A DNA stretch of 38,486 nucleotides from Flavobacteriaceae bacterium (lineage in GTDB: Bacteria; Bacteroidota; Bacteroidia; Flavobacteriales; Flavobacteriaceae): contig CANFZC010000021.1 of NCBI GenBank assembly GCA_947451475.1, positions 1-38,486 of the forward strand. Direction: 5' to 3'. This document shows positions 23,770-33,393 of the stretch, in pieces. How positions within the stretch are numbered: position 1 is the stretch's first letter; each line of letters starts with the position of its first letter. Under the pieces are notes generated by a model that was not told the DNA's origin, made no database searches, and worked only from the letters and a program-made list of their open reading frames with translations. The translations under genes and the position numbers were made by a program.

Positions 23770-25680
23770 CTACAATGCATCAAGTTCCCCTTGAACGACT
23801 TCCCAATCTTCAAGTAACTTATCTAATTCTGTTTTTTTCTTGTTATAGGCCATAAAGAAATTGGCATCTTCAATGTGCTTATCATAATTGGACGCCAAGG
23901 CCTTGTCATCGTTTTGAATGTCAATCTCCAACTGCTTAATTTGACTTTCTATTTTACTTAGGCGGTTTTGTAATGATTTGTTTTTCTTTTGATCTTCGTA
24001 GGACAGGTTTTTGTTTTCTTTATTGGTATTTGAATTTACCACTACATCCTTCTTTTCAATCTCCCGCATGTTCATAGCGTTACGTTGTTCTAAGAAATAG
24101 TTGATGTCTCCTAGGTATTCTTTTATCTTTTGGTCCTTGAATTCGTATACAAGATTGGACATCCCTTGTAGAAAATCCCTGTCGTGTGAGACTAACAGTA
24201 AGGTACCTTCATATTTTTGAAGGGCTGCTTTCAACACATTCTTAGATTTTATATCCAAGTGATTGGTAGGTTCGTCCATTACCAAGACATTGATGGGTTG
24301 CAATAGTAATTTACATAAGGCCAAACGGTTTCGTTCGCCTCCTGAAAGCACTTTTACTTTCTTTTCTACATCATCTCCACGGAATAAAAAAGAACCTAGC
24401 ATATCTCGTACTTTAGAACGATTGGTGTCGGTTGCTGCATTGGTCATGGTTTCTAGTAGGGTAATTTCACCATCTAAATACTCGGCTTGGTTTTGAGCGA
24501 AGTAGCCCAATTGCACATTGTGTCCGAGTTTGATGATACCGTCGTATTTAAATTCATTGACAATGGCTTTTACAAAAGTAGACTTACCTTGACCATTTTG
24601 ACCCACAAACGCAATCTTGCTTCCGCGTTCTACTAGCAGTGAAATGTCTTTTAAAATGACTTTATCACCATAGGCTTTGGTCACATGATCGGCTTCAATT
24701 ACCACTCTACCTGGAGTTTGTGATACGGGAAACGAAATATTCATTACCGAGTTGTCGTCTTCATCCACTTCGATGCGTTCTACTTTGTCCAATTTCTTAA
24801 TGAGGGACTGCGCCATCGACGCTTTGGACGCTTTGGCTCTAAACTTCTCGATTAACTTCTCGGTTTCTTCTATTTTCTTGGCTTGATTCTTTTGCGTAGC
24901 TAATTGCTTTTCGCGTATCTCTTCGCGTAATACAAGATACTGAGAATAGGGCTTGTTGAAATCATAGGCTTTTCCTAAGGAGATTTCAATCGTACGATTC
25001 GTCACATTATCCAGAAACATTTTATCGTGTGATACGATTACTACCACTCCTGGGAAGTTTCTTAGAAAGCCTTCCAACCAAATGATACTTTCAATATCTA
25101 AGTGATTCGTGGGCTCATCCAGTAATAGTATGTCATTGGATTGTAGTAATAGTTTGGCCAACTCGATACGCATACGCCATCCTCCGGAAAACGTATCGGT
25201 TTGGTTTTCGAAATCTTCTCTTTTGAATCCTAATCCCAAAAGAATTTTTTCAGTATCGCCTACATAATTATACCCTCCCAAAAGTTCAAAACGATGGGTG
25301 TAGTCTGATAAATCTTCAATGATCTGGGCATATTCCTCACTTTCATAATCGGTTCTAGTGACTAAAAGGTGGTTGATTTGGGCTAGCTTTTTCTCTACTA
25401 CTTTGATATCCACAAAGGCTTCGTAAGCTTCTTCCAGTACAGTTCTCCCCTCTTCAAAATCGATATCTTGCCGCAAGAACCCCATGCGCACTTCCTTCTC
25501 GGTCGCAATTTGGCCGCTATCGGGTTTGAAATCACCGGCTAATATCTTTAGCATGGTTGACTTACCGGCACCGTTTTTACCCACTAATCCTACTCTATCT
25601 CCGGATCCCAAACGAAAAGTTACCTCTTCGAAGAGAAACGAACCCCCAAACGACACTGACAAGTTGTGTATATTTAACAT
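23770..25680 (-). CDS. ABC-F family ATPase (Uup/YheS-like), ribosome-associated
   Basis: Product of 636 aa without membrane helices. NBD1 has Walker A GKNGAGKST (34-42), signature FSGGW (164-168) and Walker B LLLDEPTNHLD (185-195). A charged linker follows (about 250-305, REEIREKQLATQKNQAKKIE), then NBD2 with Walker A GQNGQGKST (360-368), signature LSGGE and MDEPTNHLD. The C-terminal coiled coil (about 570-636) is typical of the ABC_tran_CTD of Uup/YheS types. These proteins act on stalled ribosomes or translation quality. No antibiotic resistance role is indicated. Divergent from DUF983. Confidence 0.92.
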   Translation of the reverse strand: MLNIHNLSVSFGGSFLFEEVTFRLGSGDRVGLVGKNGAGKSTMLKILAGDFKPDSGQIATEKEVRMGFLRQDIDFEEGRTVLEEAYEAFVDIKVVEKKLAQINHLLVTRTDYESEEYAQIIEDLSDYTHRFELLGGYNYVGDTEKILLGLGFKREDFENQTDTFSGGWRMRIELAKLLLQSNDILLLDEPTNHLDIESIIWLEGFLRNFPGVVVIVSHDKMFLDNVTNRTIEISLGKAYDFNKPYSQYLVLREEIREKQLATQKNQAKKIEETEKLIEKFRAKASKASMAQSLIKKLDKVERIEVDEDDNSVMNISFPVSQTPGRVVIEADHVTKAYGDKVILKDISLLVERGSKIAFVGQNGQGKSTFVKAIVNEFKYDGIIKLGHNVQLGYFAQNQAEYLDGEITLLETMTNAATDTNRSKVRDMLGSFLFRGDDVEKKVKVLSGGERNRLALCKLLLQPINVLVMDEPTNHLDIKSKNVLKAALQKYEGTLLLVSHDRDFLQGMSNLVYEFKDQKIKEYLGDINYFLEQRNAMNMREIEKKDVVVNSNTNKENKNLSYEDQKKNKSLQNRLSKIESQIKQLEIDIQNDDKALASNYDKHIEDANFFMAYNKKKTELDKLLEDWEVVQGELDAL

Positions 25681-25723
25681 AATGATTTGTTACAAAAGTT
25701 ACATGTAAAACATTTCTATAAAG

Positions 25724-25731
25724 TACCTTTG
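25724..25731 (+). promoter_or_regulatory. -7 promoter element of the DUF983 gene
   Basis: TACCTTTG, 17 bases before ATG 25748, giving a leader of only about 12 bases. Confidence 0.5.
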
Positions 25732-25747
25732 TAGAAAATTTTTGCAA

Positions 25748-26131
25748 ATGTTAAAAAAAGGATCCAAACTAAATAGTATTTTAACAGGAACTTGCCCTAG
25801 ATGCCAAGAAGAAAGTATGTATGTGGACCAAAACCCCTATCATTTGAAGGAAATCTATAGCATGCATGAGCATTGCAGCCATTGTGGCTTGCATTATCAA
25901 ATAGAACCTTCCTTTTTTTATGGGGCGATGTATGTTAGCTATGGCCTAACGGTAGCGATAGGTGTAGCGGTTTTTATAATTGCTAAAGTATTTTTGGGAC
26001 TTGATTTAGTCACCTCCTTTATTGCCATAATCGCAGGGCTCATTGTTCTGATGCCAATTACCGCTAGACTAGCTAGGAATATCTACATCAATATCTTTGT
26101 GCACTTCGACAAGGATGCGGTTAAGAAGTAA
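25748..26131 (+). CDS. DUF983 zinc-ribbon membrane protein
   Basis: Product of 127 aa. Two CxxC pairs (Cys16/19 in CPRCQ and Cys43/46 in CSHCG) form a zinc ribbon before two membrane helices (about 55-75, MYVSYGLTVAIGVAVFIIAK, and 80-100, LVTSFIAIIAGLIVLMPIT). This matches the DUF983 family. ATG 25748 is chosen over a TTG 6 bases earlier. Its 3' end overlaps the convergent FAD oxidoreductase by 11 bases. Confidence 0.85.
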   Translation: MLKKGSKLNSILTGTCPRCQEESMYVDQNPYHLKEIYSMHEHCSHCGLHYQIEPSFFYGAMYVSYGLTVAIGVAVFIIAKVFLGLDLVTSFIAIIAGLIVLMPITARLARNIYINIFVHFDKDAVKK

Positions 26132-27167
26132 GCGCATATCGCTTTATATCAACCGCTTTATCTAAAGGCACCCCTTCCTCAATATAAGCATATAAATCTA
26201 ATGCCATAGCGGGTGCTAACATTACCCCTCTTGTTCCTAGACCGTTAAGGATATGGATGTTTTTGTAGTGGTTATGCGTTCCTAATAGTGGTCTTCTATC
26301 TTTTACAGTAGGTCGGACGCCGGCAAAATGTTCAATAATTTCGAAGTCGCAGCTTATAATCTCTTTGATGCGGGAGATTAGTTCTTGTTTACCTTCTTCG
26401 GTTGGGTTGTTCGATTTGTCCTCCCAATTGTAGGTGGCGCCTACTTTGAAAAGATCATTTCCCAGAGGTAAAATGAAGACGCTGGTATTGATGATTACAT
26501 CTAAATCCAAATCGGGCGCTTTAATGACAAATAATTCACCTTTAGTTCCATCTAGAGGCAAATGATTAAAAAAGGGATTAGAATGCATCCCAAAACCCTC
26601 AGCGAAGACAATGTGTCTAGCCTCACAATCTTTATAAACCAAATAATCTTCTTTAGTAACAAGTTGTGCATAGTCAAAAGCCTCTTCTTTGAGTAAGAAC
26701 TCTTCCCTTAAATAGCTTAAATAAAAATCTAAAAAGATAGTAGTATCGAGGTAACCTGTATGCAATACTTCACCATAGCCTAAAGGAGCGTCGATGGACT
26801 TATACTTTGTATGCACTATCGTAGTGCTTAGAAACGGTGCTAAAGCAGGTTTGTCAGAGGCAGCAAACCAGTTATTTTGCTCTTCTACAGAAAAGAACTT
26901 GCGGTATATGGGCATTTTGAAATCAACTTGTACGGCTAACTTCTTTTCGATGCGTTGGTAAAAGTGGGCTGCTATTTCTAGTTGTTTATTAGCCTCCCAA
27001 ACCTGACTGAATCGTTTTAAAATGACCGGGTTGTATAAACCACCAGCTATTCTTGATGAATTTTGAGAATGATTATCAAAAACTACAAACGATTTATTCT
27101 TTTGCAAAAGTGTTTCTGCAAAAGCAATACCGCCTAATCCCGAACCCACTATGATATAATCTAACAT
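26121..27167 (-). CDS. FAD-dependent oxidoreductase (DAO family)
   Basis: Product of 348 aa with N-terminal Rossmann dinucleotide motif MLDYIIVGSGLGGIAFAETL, a second half with SRIAGGLYNPVILKRF, FILPLGNDLFKVGATYNWED and a C-terminal FAD-contacting GVRPTVKDRRPLLG and LNGLGTRGVMLAPAMA. This is the D-amino-acid oxidase/glycine oxidase fold (as in MnmC C-terminal domains and ThiO). The substrate cannot be told. Start ATG 27167. Confidence 0.85.
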   Translation of the reverse strand: MLDYIIVGSGLGGIAFAETLLQKNKSFVVFDNHSQNSSRIAGGLYNPVILKRFSQVWEANKQLEIAAHFYQRIEKKLAVQVDFKMPIYRKFFSVEEQNNWFAASDKPALAPFLSTTIVHTKYKSIDAPLGYGEVLHTGYLDTTIFLDFYLSYLREEFLLKEEAFDYAQLVTKEDYLVYKDCEARHIVFAEGFGMHSNPFFNHLPLDGTKGELFVIKAPDLDLDVIINTSVFILPLGNDLFKVGATYNWEDKSNNPTEEGKQELISRIKEIISCDFEIIEHFAGVRPTVKDRRPLLGTHNHYKNIHILNGLGTRGVMLAPAMALDLYAYIEEGVPLDKAVDIKRYALTS

Positions 27168-27179
27168 ACTTTAAAGATA

Positions 27180-27212
27180 AAAAAAAACTCTCACTTTTGG
27201 TGAGAGTTTTAC
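27180..27212 (-). terminator. Terminator of the gldKLMN operon
   Basis: Eleven-bp stem AAAACTCTCAC/GTGAGAGTTTT with a 5-base loop, and a U run on the reverse strand just after gldN. It ends the T9SS unit. Confidence 0.85.
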
Positions 27213-27229
27213 TATTTTGAGAACTAGTA

Positions 27230-28219
27230 TTAGTAATTCCACATATCAGATTCAAAGTCACGGATTTTTTCTTTCACCCTAGCTGACTCTAACAATTGAT
27301 TTTGTGCATTGTCTTTCATATACTGTTCAATCGTTCTGTCTCCATACACGTTTTCTTCTTTGTAAATCTCACCATTGAAACGACGAGAGTTTAACAAGTG
27401 GTCAAAACTGATAGGCATAGCAGAATTTTTATCGTTGAACGCTTTATTCTCATGAAGCAAATCCCTGACTGCTGGGAAATACACCCAAAACAGTTCGATG
27501 ACATCGGCATTATCATTACCAGCGTCTTTAGCCTCTGGAGTTACTGGACAAATTGCAAGCAATCTGTATTTCAATTCACCTTGACGTTTGTCAAAATACC
27601 AGTAGCCTTTGATTTTATAACCAGAGATATAACTTGCATCTAATTCTTTTTTGTTGATGTACTGAGGATCTAATACAGCACCAGGAGCAGCAGGAACTGT
27701 TTCTGTTACCGTTTTAGCGCTTTTACCTTTACCTACCTTTTTTGTAATAGTTTGTGCTTTAGGGTAGAACTCATCATAATGATCATTGATGTAATCTTTA
27801 CCCGCAGGTATAGTATCAACGAACGTAAATGAAGATTCCATTTCCTTAAACGTCTTTTTGGTGTTGAAATAATCATCAACATAAACTTCAGTAATCTTAC
27901 CGTTTTTAATGTTTTTTACTAACACATCAAACAAAGAACGTCTGTCTTTACCAACGAAAGCAGTATCTATAGGATAATACAAAGGAAAATTAATTCTTTC
28001 ATCGATATCAATAAATTCCCAAATGGTTTTACCCATTAACACGTCTCTATCATGCACATAACCGTAAGGTAATGGTTTGTCATTATCTGAAATTAACTGA
28101 GCAGGTGTCTTTTTTCCAATTTCATCCGGTGTCTTTGCATTTAGCAAATTGGATTGGGCAAAAGAACTTACACTCAACATTAATGCAGATGCCGCGAATA
28201 AAAGATTTTTAATTTTCAT
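27230..28219 (-). CDS. gldN: T9SS periplasmic component GldN
   Basis: Product of 329 aa with signal peptide (LLFAASALMLSVSSFAQ). Marks of the GldN/PorN family are HDRDVLMGKTIWEFIDIDER, NFPLYYPIDT, RRSLFDVLVKNIK, ISGYKIKGYWYFDKRQGEL, PAVRDLLHENKAFN and SFDHLLNSRRFNG. GldN joins GldK to form periplasmic rings under the outer membrane in the type IX translocon. Last gene of the operon, 48 bases after gldM. Normal length, no sign of damage. Confidence 0.96.
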   Translation of the reverse strand: MKIKNLLFAASALMLSVSSFAQSNLLNAKTPDEIGKKTPAQLISDNDKPLPYGYVHDRDVLMGKTIWEFIDIDERINFPLYYPIDTAFVGKDRRSLFDVLVKNIKNGKITEVYVDDYFNTKKTFKEMESSFTFVDTIPAGKDYINDHYDEFYPKAQTITKKVGKGKSAKTVTETVPAAPGAVLDPQYINKKELDASYISGYKIKGYWYFDKRQGELKYRLLAICPVTPEAKDAGNDNADVIELFWVYFPAVRDLLHENKAFNDKNSAMPISFDHLLNSRRFNGEIYKEENVYGDRTIEQYMKDNAQNQLLESARVKEKIRDFESDMWNY

Positions 28220-28267
28220 AATGTATAATATAAGTTATTTAAGTAGGTTTTCTCTCAACTTAAATTA

Positions 28268-29827
28268 TTATTGTATTTCGTAAACAACTGGTGCTGCATC
28301 CTGAGTTACTATCTTAGCATCAGTACCAACTATCTTAGTTTTAATTTCAGAGATTGTAATCTGATCTCCTTTTGTTACTCTCGCAAGAGCAGAAGCACAT
28401 TGTGCATTTACTCTGTCTCCATTCACAATGATTGCTGGTTGACCTGGTGCTTTGAATGTAAAACGAGTTACTTGGAAATTCAAGTCATACAAGAAATCTT
28501 TTAACACAGCCGAAACTTGAGATACTTGCAAACGAGACTTAGCTCCTTTAATTACACCACACTGTCCACCAATAGCACCTGCTGGAGCTGGAATGTTTTT
28601 AATTCTGAATACTTTCATATCCGTAACTGTTTTTCCGTCAGTCATTTTACCTGACACCGTTACTTTAACTTCAGTACCTGATTGTGGATTTAAATTGTAT
28701 TTACCATTTCCACCTGATTTTGTTAAACCAGGAGCAGAAGCATTTACAAAGTTATCCCCAATTCCGGCAAATGAAATTGTCATTGGGTTTGGCAACCCTC
28801 TGTATACAACATTCATTTTATCAGCAGAGATGTTTGCTGAATTTGGACGAGGTACAACCACGTATTTACCTTCGAAAGGAAGTGGAATAGTTTTTCCATT
28901 TTCAACGAACGTAAATTTACCGTTGATGGTTTGTTCTCCAACGGAACCCGCTGTCATCGAAATAACTGCCTGACCGTTTTCAATTTTACCAGGACCTTGG
29001 AACGAAGTAGGTTTTGTACTTTCATCATAACGACCTAAAACCACTTTACCTTTAACTGCTTCACCTTGGAAGTAAGCACTTTTCTCCAAAACAACCATAG
29101 CAGTATAGTTATTCATAGAGGCTGCTTCAATCGCAGCTCCACCTAACAAGTTGTTGTAACTATCAAATTCAGCTTTCTTAATATCATTTTGCCAAGCGGT
29201 TAATTTTGCTAAAGAAGCAATTGCTGGAAAATGTTCAAAATTGTATGATAAGTATTTTTTAGTTACACCTTCATGATCTTTAACATCAGCAGTGTTGAAT
29301 TTAGATTCGATATCTTTAACTACTGGACCTAATTTAGTAGCTAAAGTAGGCTCACTAGCAGCAGCCACTTTCATATCGGCTACATACTTATTAATTTTGG
29401 CAATGATTTCATCACCTTTAGATGAATATTTATCACCTTTGAACCAAGTCTCATCAATATGAGGCCCTTTATCCATTGCTTCGTATGGTAGTTTTCCAGT
29501 TTCTTTATCTATTTCTACACCGAAAGTAGCATCCGCTTTTAAAGTCTCTACATATTCATAAAAGTCTTTAGAAATAGCAGCGATTTTATCTGCTGCATTT
29601 TTTGCTGGTCCAAACTGACCTGCATTTTCAGAACCTTTTTGATCTATAGTAGCTAATAATTTAGCATTATTTGTTGCAGATGCCGTATTAGCAGTCTCGA
29701 ACTTTTCATTCATTAAACCGAAAGCCGATAATACTTCTTTTGACATATTCAATGCCAACATTGCGATGAAAACCAAGTACATCAGGTTAATCATCTTCTG
29801 TCTAGGGGTTAGTTTTCCTCCTGCCAT
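28268..29827 (-). CDS. gldM: T9SS gliding motor component GldM
   Basis: Product of 519 aa. N-terminal cytoplasmic start MAGGKLTPRQKMINLMYLVF running into a single membrane helix (about 12-35), followed by a large periplasmic part: helical D1 then Ig-like domains D2-D4 (QGPGKIENGQAVISMTAGS, VVYRGLPNPMTISFAG, GGQCGVIKGAKSRLQVSQVS). With GldL it forms the proton-driven rotary motor that spans the inner membrane and contacts the GldK/N rings. 56 bases after gldL. Confidence 0.96.
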   Translation of the reverse strand: MAGGKLTPRQKMINLMYLVFIAMLALNMSKEVLSAFGLMNEKFETANTASATNNAKLLATIDQKGSENAGQFGPAKNAADKIAAISKDFYEYVETLKADATFGVEIDKETGKLPYEAMDKGPHIDETWFKGDKYSSKGDEIIAKINKYVADMKVAAASEPTLATKLGPVVKDIESKFNTADVKDHEGVTKKYLSYNFEHFPAIASLAKLTAWQNDIKKAEFDSYNNLLGGAAIEAASMNNYTAMVVLEKSAYFQGEAVKGKVVLGRYDESTKPTSFQGPGKIENGQAVISMTAGSVGEQTINGKFTFVENGKTIPLPFEGKYVVVPRPNSANISADKMNVVYRGLPNPMTISFAGIGDNFVNASAPGLTKSGGNGKYNLNPQSGTEVKVTVSGKMTDGKTVTDMKVFRIKNIPAPAGAIGGQCGVIKGAKSRLQVSQVSAVLKDFLYDLNFQVTRFTFKAPGQPAIIVNGDRVNAQCASALARVTKGDQITISEIKTKIVGTDAKIVTQDAAPVVYEIQ

Positions 29828-29883
29828 TTTTTCTAATTAGTTTATATTATTATTTTGTTTGTAAAATATAGTTAAAAAACTAA

Positions 29884-30513
29884 TTATCTGTTACTCATTG
29901 CAGAAAGCATACCTCCGTAAACGTTGTTCAATGAAGACAAGTTAGAGGTTAAAGATTGCATTTGATCTTTTAATTTAAGGTTATTTTCAGCAACTTCATT
30001 GTTGATTTGAGCGTTTCTTTCAGCACTTTGTAATTGCACTTGGTATAAACCGTTCAAAGTTTCTAATTGCGTAGCCGCTTTAGTCATTTCTTCAGCGTAT
30101 TTCTTTTGACCAGCGATTGAATCAACCGTTGGAGATATTGCTTTAGCTGCACCTTCAAAGTTTTTGATACTGTGTCCTAAGCTTTCCATCAATTGGCCAT
30201 CGATTTTAGCTTCTTTTAACATTGCATCTAATTTTTGAGATAACAAACCTTGAGCATCTTTAGGATCTTCTTTTTTAGCTCTTTCTTTAGGATTTCCACC
30301 TGCTAATTCAGGGTAAACTAATGACCAGTCTAATTCAACGTCTGGTGCATCAAAAGCAGATAAACCAAAAATCAGTGCCTCTGTTAACAGACCGATGATA
30401 AGCATTGCACTAGCTCCCGTCCAGTGTTGGATTTTAAATAATGCTCCAACGATTACAACTGCTGCCCCCATACCGTAGGCGAAATTCATAACTTTTTTTG
30501 GTAATAATGCCAT
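29884..30513 (-). CDS. gldL: T9SS motor proton-channel component GldL
   Basis: Product of 209 aa with two N-terminal membrane helices (FAYGMGAAVVIVGALFK, SAMLIIGLLTEALIFGLSAF) and a cytoplasmic helical tail. Glu45 in GLLTEAL corresponds to the conserved motor glutamate (Glu49 in F. johnsoniae, whose loop I recall as four residues longer), and Lys27 is present. Both point to an intact proton pathway. Confidence 0.96.
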   Translation of the reverse strand: MALLPKKVMNFAYGMGAAVVIVGALFKIQHWTGASAMLIIGLLTEALIFGLSAFDAPDVELDWSLVYPELAGGNPKERAKKEDPKDAQGLLSQKLDAMLKEAKIDGQLMESLGHSIKNFEGAAKAISPTVDSIAGQKKYAEEMTKAATQLETLNGLYQVQLQSAERNAQINNEVAENNLKLKDQMQSLTSNLSSLNNVYGGMLSAMSNR

Positions 30514-30563
30514 AATAATAAAAATTTTAGTTAGTTAAGTTAATATAATAAGTGGTTTTGAAA

Positions 30564-31991
30564 TTACTTTTTAGGTGCTTTTCCATTTTTGGTTACTTGC
30601 GTACCCATATAATCCTGAACGGTTCTGAAGCCAATGTAGCTTCTTGCTGTATCAGCATATTCGAAGTCTCTGGTTCCTACTTGCAAGAAGTAAGCCACAT
30701 CCTTCCAGGAACCTCCACGCACTACCTTTCTCATATTTTTTAAGTCGGGCACGTTAGGGTTCATTGAAGATACATATTCGTAAGCTGCAGGATCATACGA
30801 TGAATCCGTCCATTCTGCAACGTTACCGGCCATGTTATATAAGTTATAACCATTCGGCTCGTATGATTTAGCTTCTACCGTATATAAAGCTTGGTCAGCA
30901 GCATAATCTCCACGGTTTGGTTTAAAGTTCGCTAAGAAACAACCTCTGTCATTTTTAGCGTAAGGACCACCCCAAGGGAAAGTACCTGATTCTAAACCAC
31001 CTCTAGCAGCATATTCCCATTCTGCCTCAGTTGGCAATCTGAAAGAGTTGATAAGGTCGTGGTGTTTTTTCTTTGATTTAACGTAAGTATTTTTATTTAA
31101 CGTTCTCCAAGCACAAAATGCTTTAGCTTGTTTCCAGTTTACCCCTACTACTGGATAATCTCCATAAGCTTGGTGCCAGAAATAGTCATTATGCATTGGC
31201 TCGTTGTAGGAGTAAGCAAAATCTTTAATCCAAACCGTTGTGTCAGGATATACTTCTTGCTGCTCTGTTCTGATAAAAGAACTTCTTTTACCCACTTTAG
31301 CTTTGGCAGCCGCCTGAATGTCCATCCAAGAATATCTGAATTTTAACTTTTTAACGTCTACAGTTCTTAAACCGTTGAACGACTCAGCTACCGGCAAATA
31401 CATAGTATCCATAACCTCAGTATAATATTCGTCTGGGTATTTGCTAGTTTCTTTGATTAGTTTTACCTTTTTATTCAATCTTCTACCGGCATAAGGATCA
31501 TCTTCTGTCCCTACACTATAGTAGTTCTCATACATGTATTTATCGTACGGAGTCATTTTGGCTGGATCTGTATCGTTGAAAGCAAAGTCTCCAATGCTAC
31601 CACCTTTACCGCCACCGCCGCCTTTACCGCCTTTAGCACCTTTACCGCCAGCAGTTTGACCTACTTCATCCGCAAGAATAGCCAAACGCACTCTAATTGT
31701 AGAGTCTTTTACCCACTCCACGAATTGACGGTATTCACTATTAGTGATTTCAGTCTCATCCATGTAGAACGATCTCACCGTAACAGTTTTTGTTGGTGCG
31801 TCTTGAATATTAGCTGGGTCATCATCTGACTTACCCATAATGTAAGCACCACCGGGAATCAATGTCATACCAAAAGGTTTTTCTGGATGCCATTTTTTAC
31901 CTTTAACTCCTACTAACTCACCTTTGTCGCTTGAACCTCCACAGCTCGTTAATAAAGCTAAAAATGATGCGAATGCAATGAACTTCTTCAT
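30564..31991 (-). CDS. gldK: T9SS outer-membrane lipoprotein GldK
   Basis: Product of 475 aa with lipobox LTSC (Cys17) and an FGE-sulfatase-like fold: GMTLIPGGAYIMGKSDDDPA, RSFYMDETEITNSEYRQFVEW, GDYPVVGVNWKQAKAFCAWR, FRLPTEAEWEYAARGG, YNMAGNVAEWTDSSYDP, KVVRGGSWKD. It carries a Gly/Lys-rich low-complexity loop at residues 114-132. First gene of gldKLMN, so the operon promoter should lie in the 247 bases upstream; a TAGCTTTG is present at 32091-32098 on the reverse strand. Confidence 0.96.
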   Translation of the reverse strand: MKKFIAFASFLALLTSCGGSSDKGELVGVKGKKWHPEKPFGMTLIPGGAYIMGKSDDDPANIQDAPTKTVTVRSFYMDETEITNSEYRQFVEWVKDSTIRVRLAILADEVGQTAGGKGAKGGKGGGGGKGGSIGDFAFNDTDPAKMTPYDKYMYENYYSVGTEDDPYAGRRLNKKVKLIKETSKYPDEYYTEVMDTMYLPVAESFNGLRTVDVKKLKFRYSWMDIQAAAKAKVGKRSSFIRTEQQEVYPDTTVWIKDFAYSYNEPMHNDYFWHQAYGDYPVVGVNWKQAKAFCAWRTLNKNTYVKSKKKHHDLINSFRLPTEAEWEYAARGGLESGTFPWGGPYAKNDRGCFLANFKPNRGDYAADQALYTVEAKSYEPNGYNLYNMAGNVAEWTDSSYDPAAYEYVSSMNPNVPDLKNMRKVVRGGSWKDVAYFLQVGTRDFEYADTARSYIGFRTVQDYMGTQVTKNGKAPKK

Positions 31992-32090
31992 ATAAATTGG
32001 GGTTATTTGAATATTCTATTTTTTAAGGGCGTAAACCTATTTATTATTTTTGAAAAAAACAATTATAAATTCAAAAATTAATTAACAAGC

Positions 32091-32098
32091 CAAAGCTA
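32091..32098 (-). promoter_or_regulatory. Candidate -7 element of the gldKLMN operon
   Basis: TAGCTTTG on the reverse strand, matching TAnnTTTG, about 100 bases before gldK. No TTG at the usual distance, so moderate support only. Confidence 0.4.
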
Positions 32099-32238
32099 AA
32101 ATTAATTCTTGAAATAAAAAAATTATTTACCGATAAAATACATTAAAACATCGATAAAGTGCAATAATTGTATTTTTTTGTAGGTTTATTATATTGTTAT
32201 TTGCTATTTTATTGGTATTTTTTACATTATTTTTATGG

Positions 32239-33390
32239 TTAAAGACTATTTTTTCGTTGTGCTTTCCACCATCTTTCGGGGATTTCTTGGTTGCATGCGA
32301 TTAAATACTCTTCGTGCGAACAAGGTAATAACGTGTTTTTTTTCAGTTTATTGTGTTGTCCGGTAAAAAAATTGATTTCAATCCACCATCTATCGGTTTT
32401 GTTACTTTTATAAAACACTAGCTCTTCTGTTTCCAGGGGTACTATGTATTTTAAATAATTTTCTCTGGTTCCGAAAGGGTATTCATTGGAGCGGTAATTT
32501 ACCCCTTCGATGAAATACCAAATGATTTGCGCAATTAAAACCGATTCTTCTCTTTTATTATTGTGATTAAAAATACCTAAAGAGCTGACCTTGTCACTGA
32601 TACCAGCATAACGGGACAAACTGCATATTTCTTTTCCGTCAAATCCGTTAGGCGTAAATGTAATAAAATTTCCTGAATAGGAAGACTTTACTGCATTTAA
32701 ATCTACGCTAACGATATCGGCGTCTCTGAAAACGGGTTCGGTCAATTCGATATTGTTGGCTATTTCGCCTAAACGATAGGCGTCAAAATACAATTTCTCA
32801 ATTAGGTCGATTTCTTCTTGTGAATTATAGTAGGTTTGAAAACCTACATTGCTATAGTTGAAAAGATTATTGGGTTCGTCTAAAACAATTTTAGATAAAT
32901 AGGAATTTGCTGTAATTCCGCCCTCTTGTTTTCCAAAATCGAACTTACTATCGATCGAAACCAAGTTGACCATTTGCTCTAAACTATCGTAGGCTCTATA
33001 AAGCGGATAGGTTAAATCTTGGGTCCCTCCTATTACGATAGGAATGATGCCGTTACGGATTAATTTGGACGCTACTTTTTGTAGGGCAAAATAGGTGTCT
33101 TCTAACGAATTGCCTGGTAAAATATCTCCCAGATCGGCTATGGATGTTTGCCAGTTTCCTGGAAAAAGCCCATACAATTCTTTTCGGATGGGATTTAGAT
33201 CAACTTCATCAAAAGCTTTGGCCTCACCACGGTTTTCTAATACCCCAATAATAGCCATTTTAACTTGGTCTGTATCCGGAAACTCTTTATCGGTGTGAAA
33301 AGCTACTTTACTTCCTAGATGTTGGGAAGAAAGCCCTTTGACAAATTCTATAATTTCATCATCTACGGGGGAGAGAAAATCAAATTCCAT
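32239..33390 (-). CDS. Arginase/formimidoylglutamase-fold protein with degenerate metal site
   Basis: Product of 383 aa, 3 bases after topA, so in the same operon. The overall ureohydrolase fold is recognisable (GGxx motif, a central DxxxD strand, a SxDxxxx strand), but the manganese ligands are mostly gone: GGDHS has become GGTQD (121-125), DAHxD has become DSKFD (147-151), and SxDxDxxDP has become SVDLNAVKS (228-236). The protein is also longer than usual, with a C-terminal tail rich in aromatic residues (RWWIEINFF, PERWWKAQRK). An enzyme is unlikely; a structural or regulatory role at this T9SS-adjacent locus is possible. Confidence 0.8.
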   Translation of the reverse strand: MEFDFLSPVDDEIIEFVKGLSSQHLGSKVAFHTDKEFPDTDQVKMAIIGVLENRGEAKAFDEVDLNPIRKELYGLFPGNWQTSIADLGDILPGNSLEDTYFALQKVASKLIRNGIIPIVIGGTQDLTYPLYRAYDSLEQMVNLVSIDSKFDFGKQEGGITANSYLSKIVLDEPNNLFNYSNVGFQTYYNSQEEIDLIEKLYFDAYRLGEIANNIELTEPVFRDADIVSVDLNAVKSSYSGNFITFTPNGFDGKEICSLSRYAGISDKVSSLGIFNHNNKREESVLIAQIIWYFIEGVNYRSNEYPFGTRENYLKYIVPLETEELVFYKSNKTDRWWIEINFFTGQHNKLKKNTLLPCSHEEYLIACNQEIPERWWKAQRKNSL

Positions 33391-33393
33391 GGT

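Noticed and set aside
32239..33390. Active formimidoylglutamase or arginase
   Set aside because: Metal-ligand motifs are substituted at most positions, so the catalytic name is not supported.
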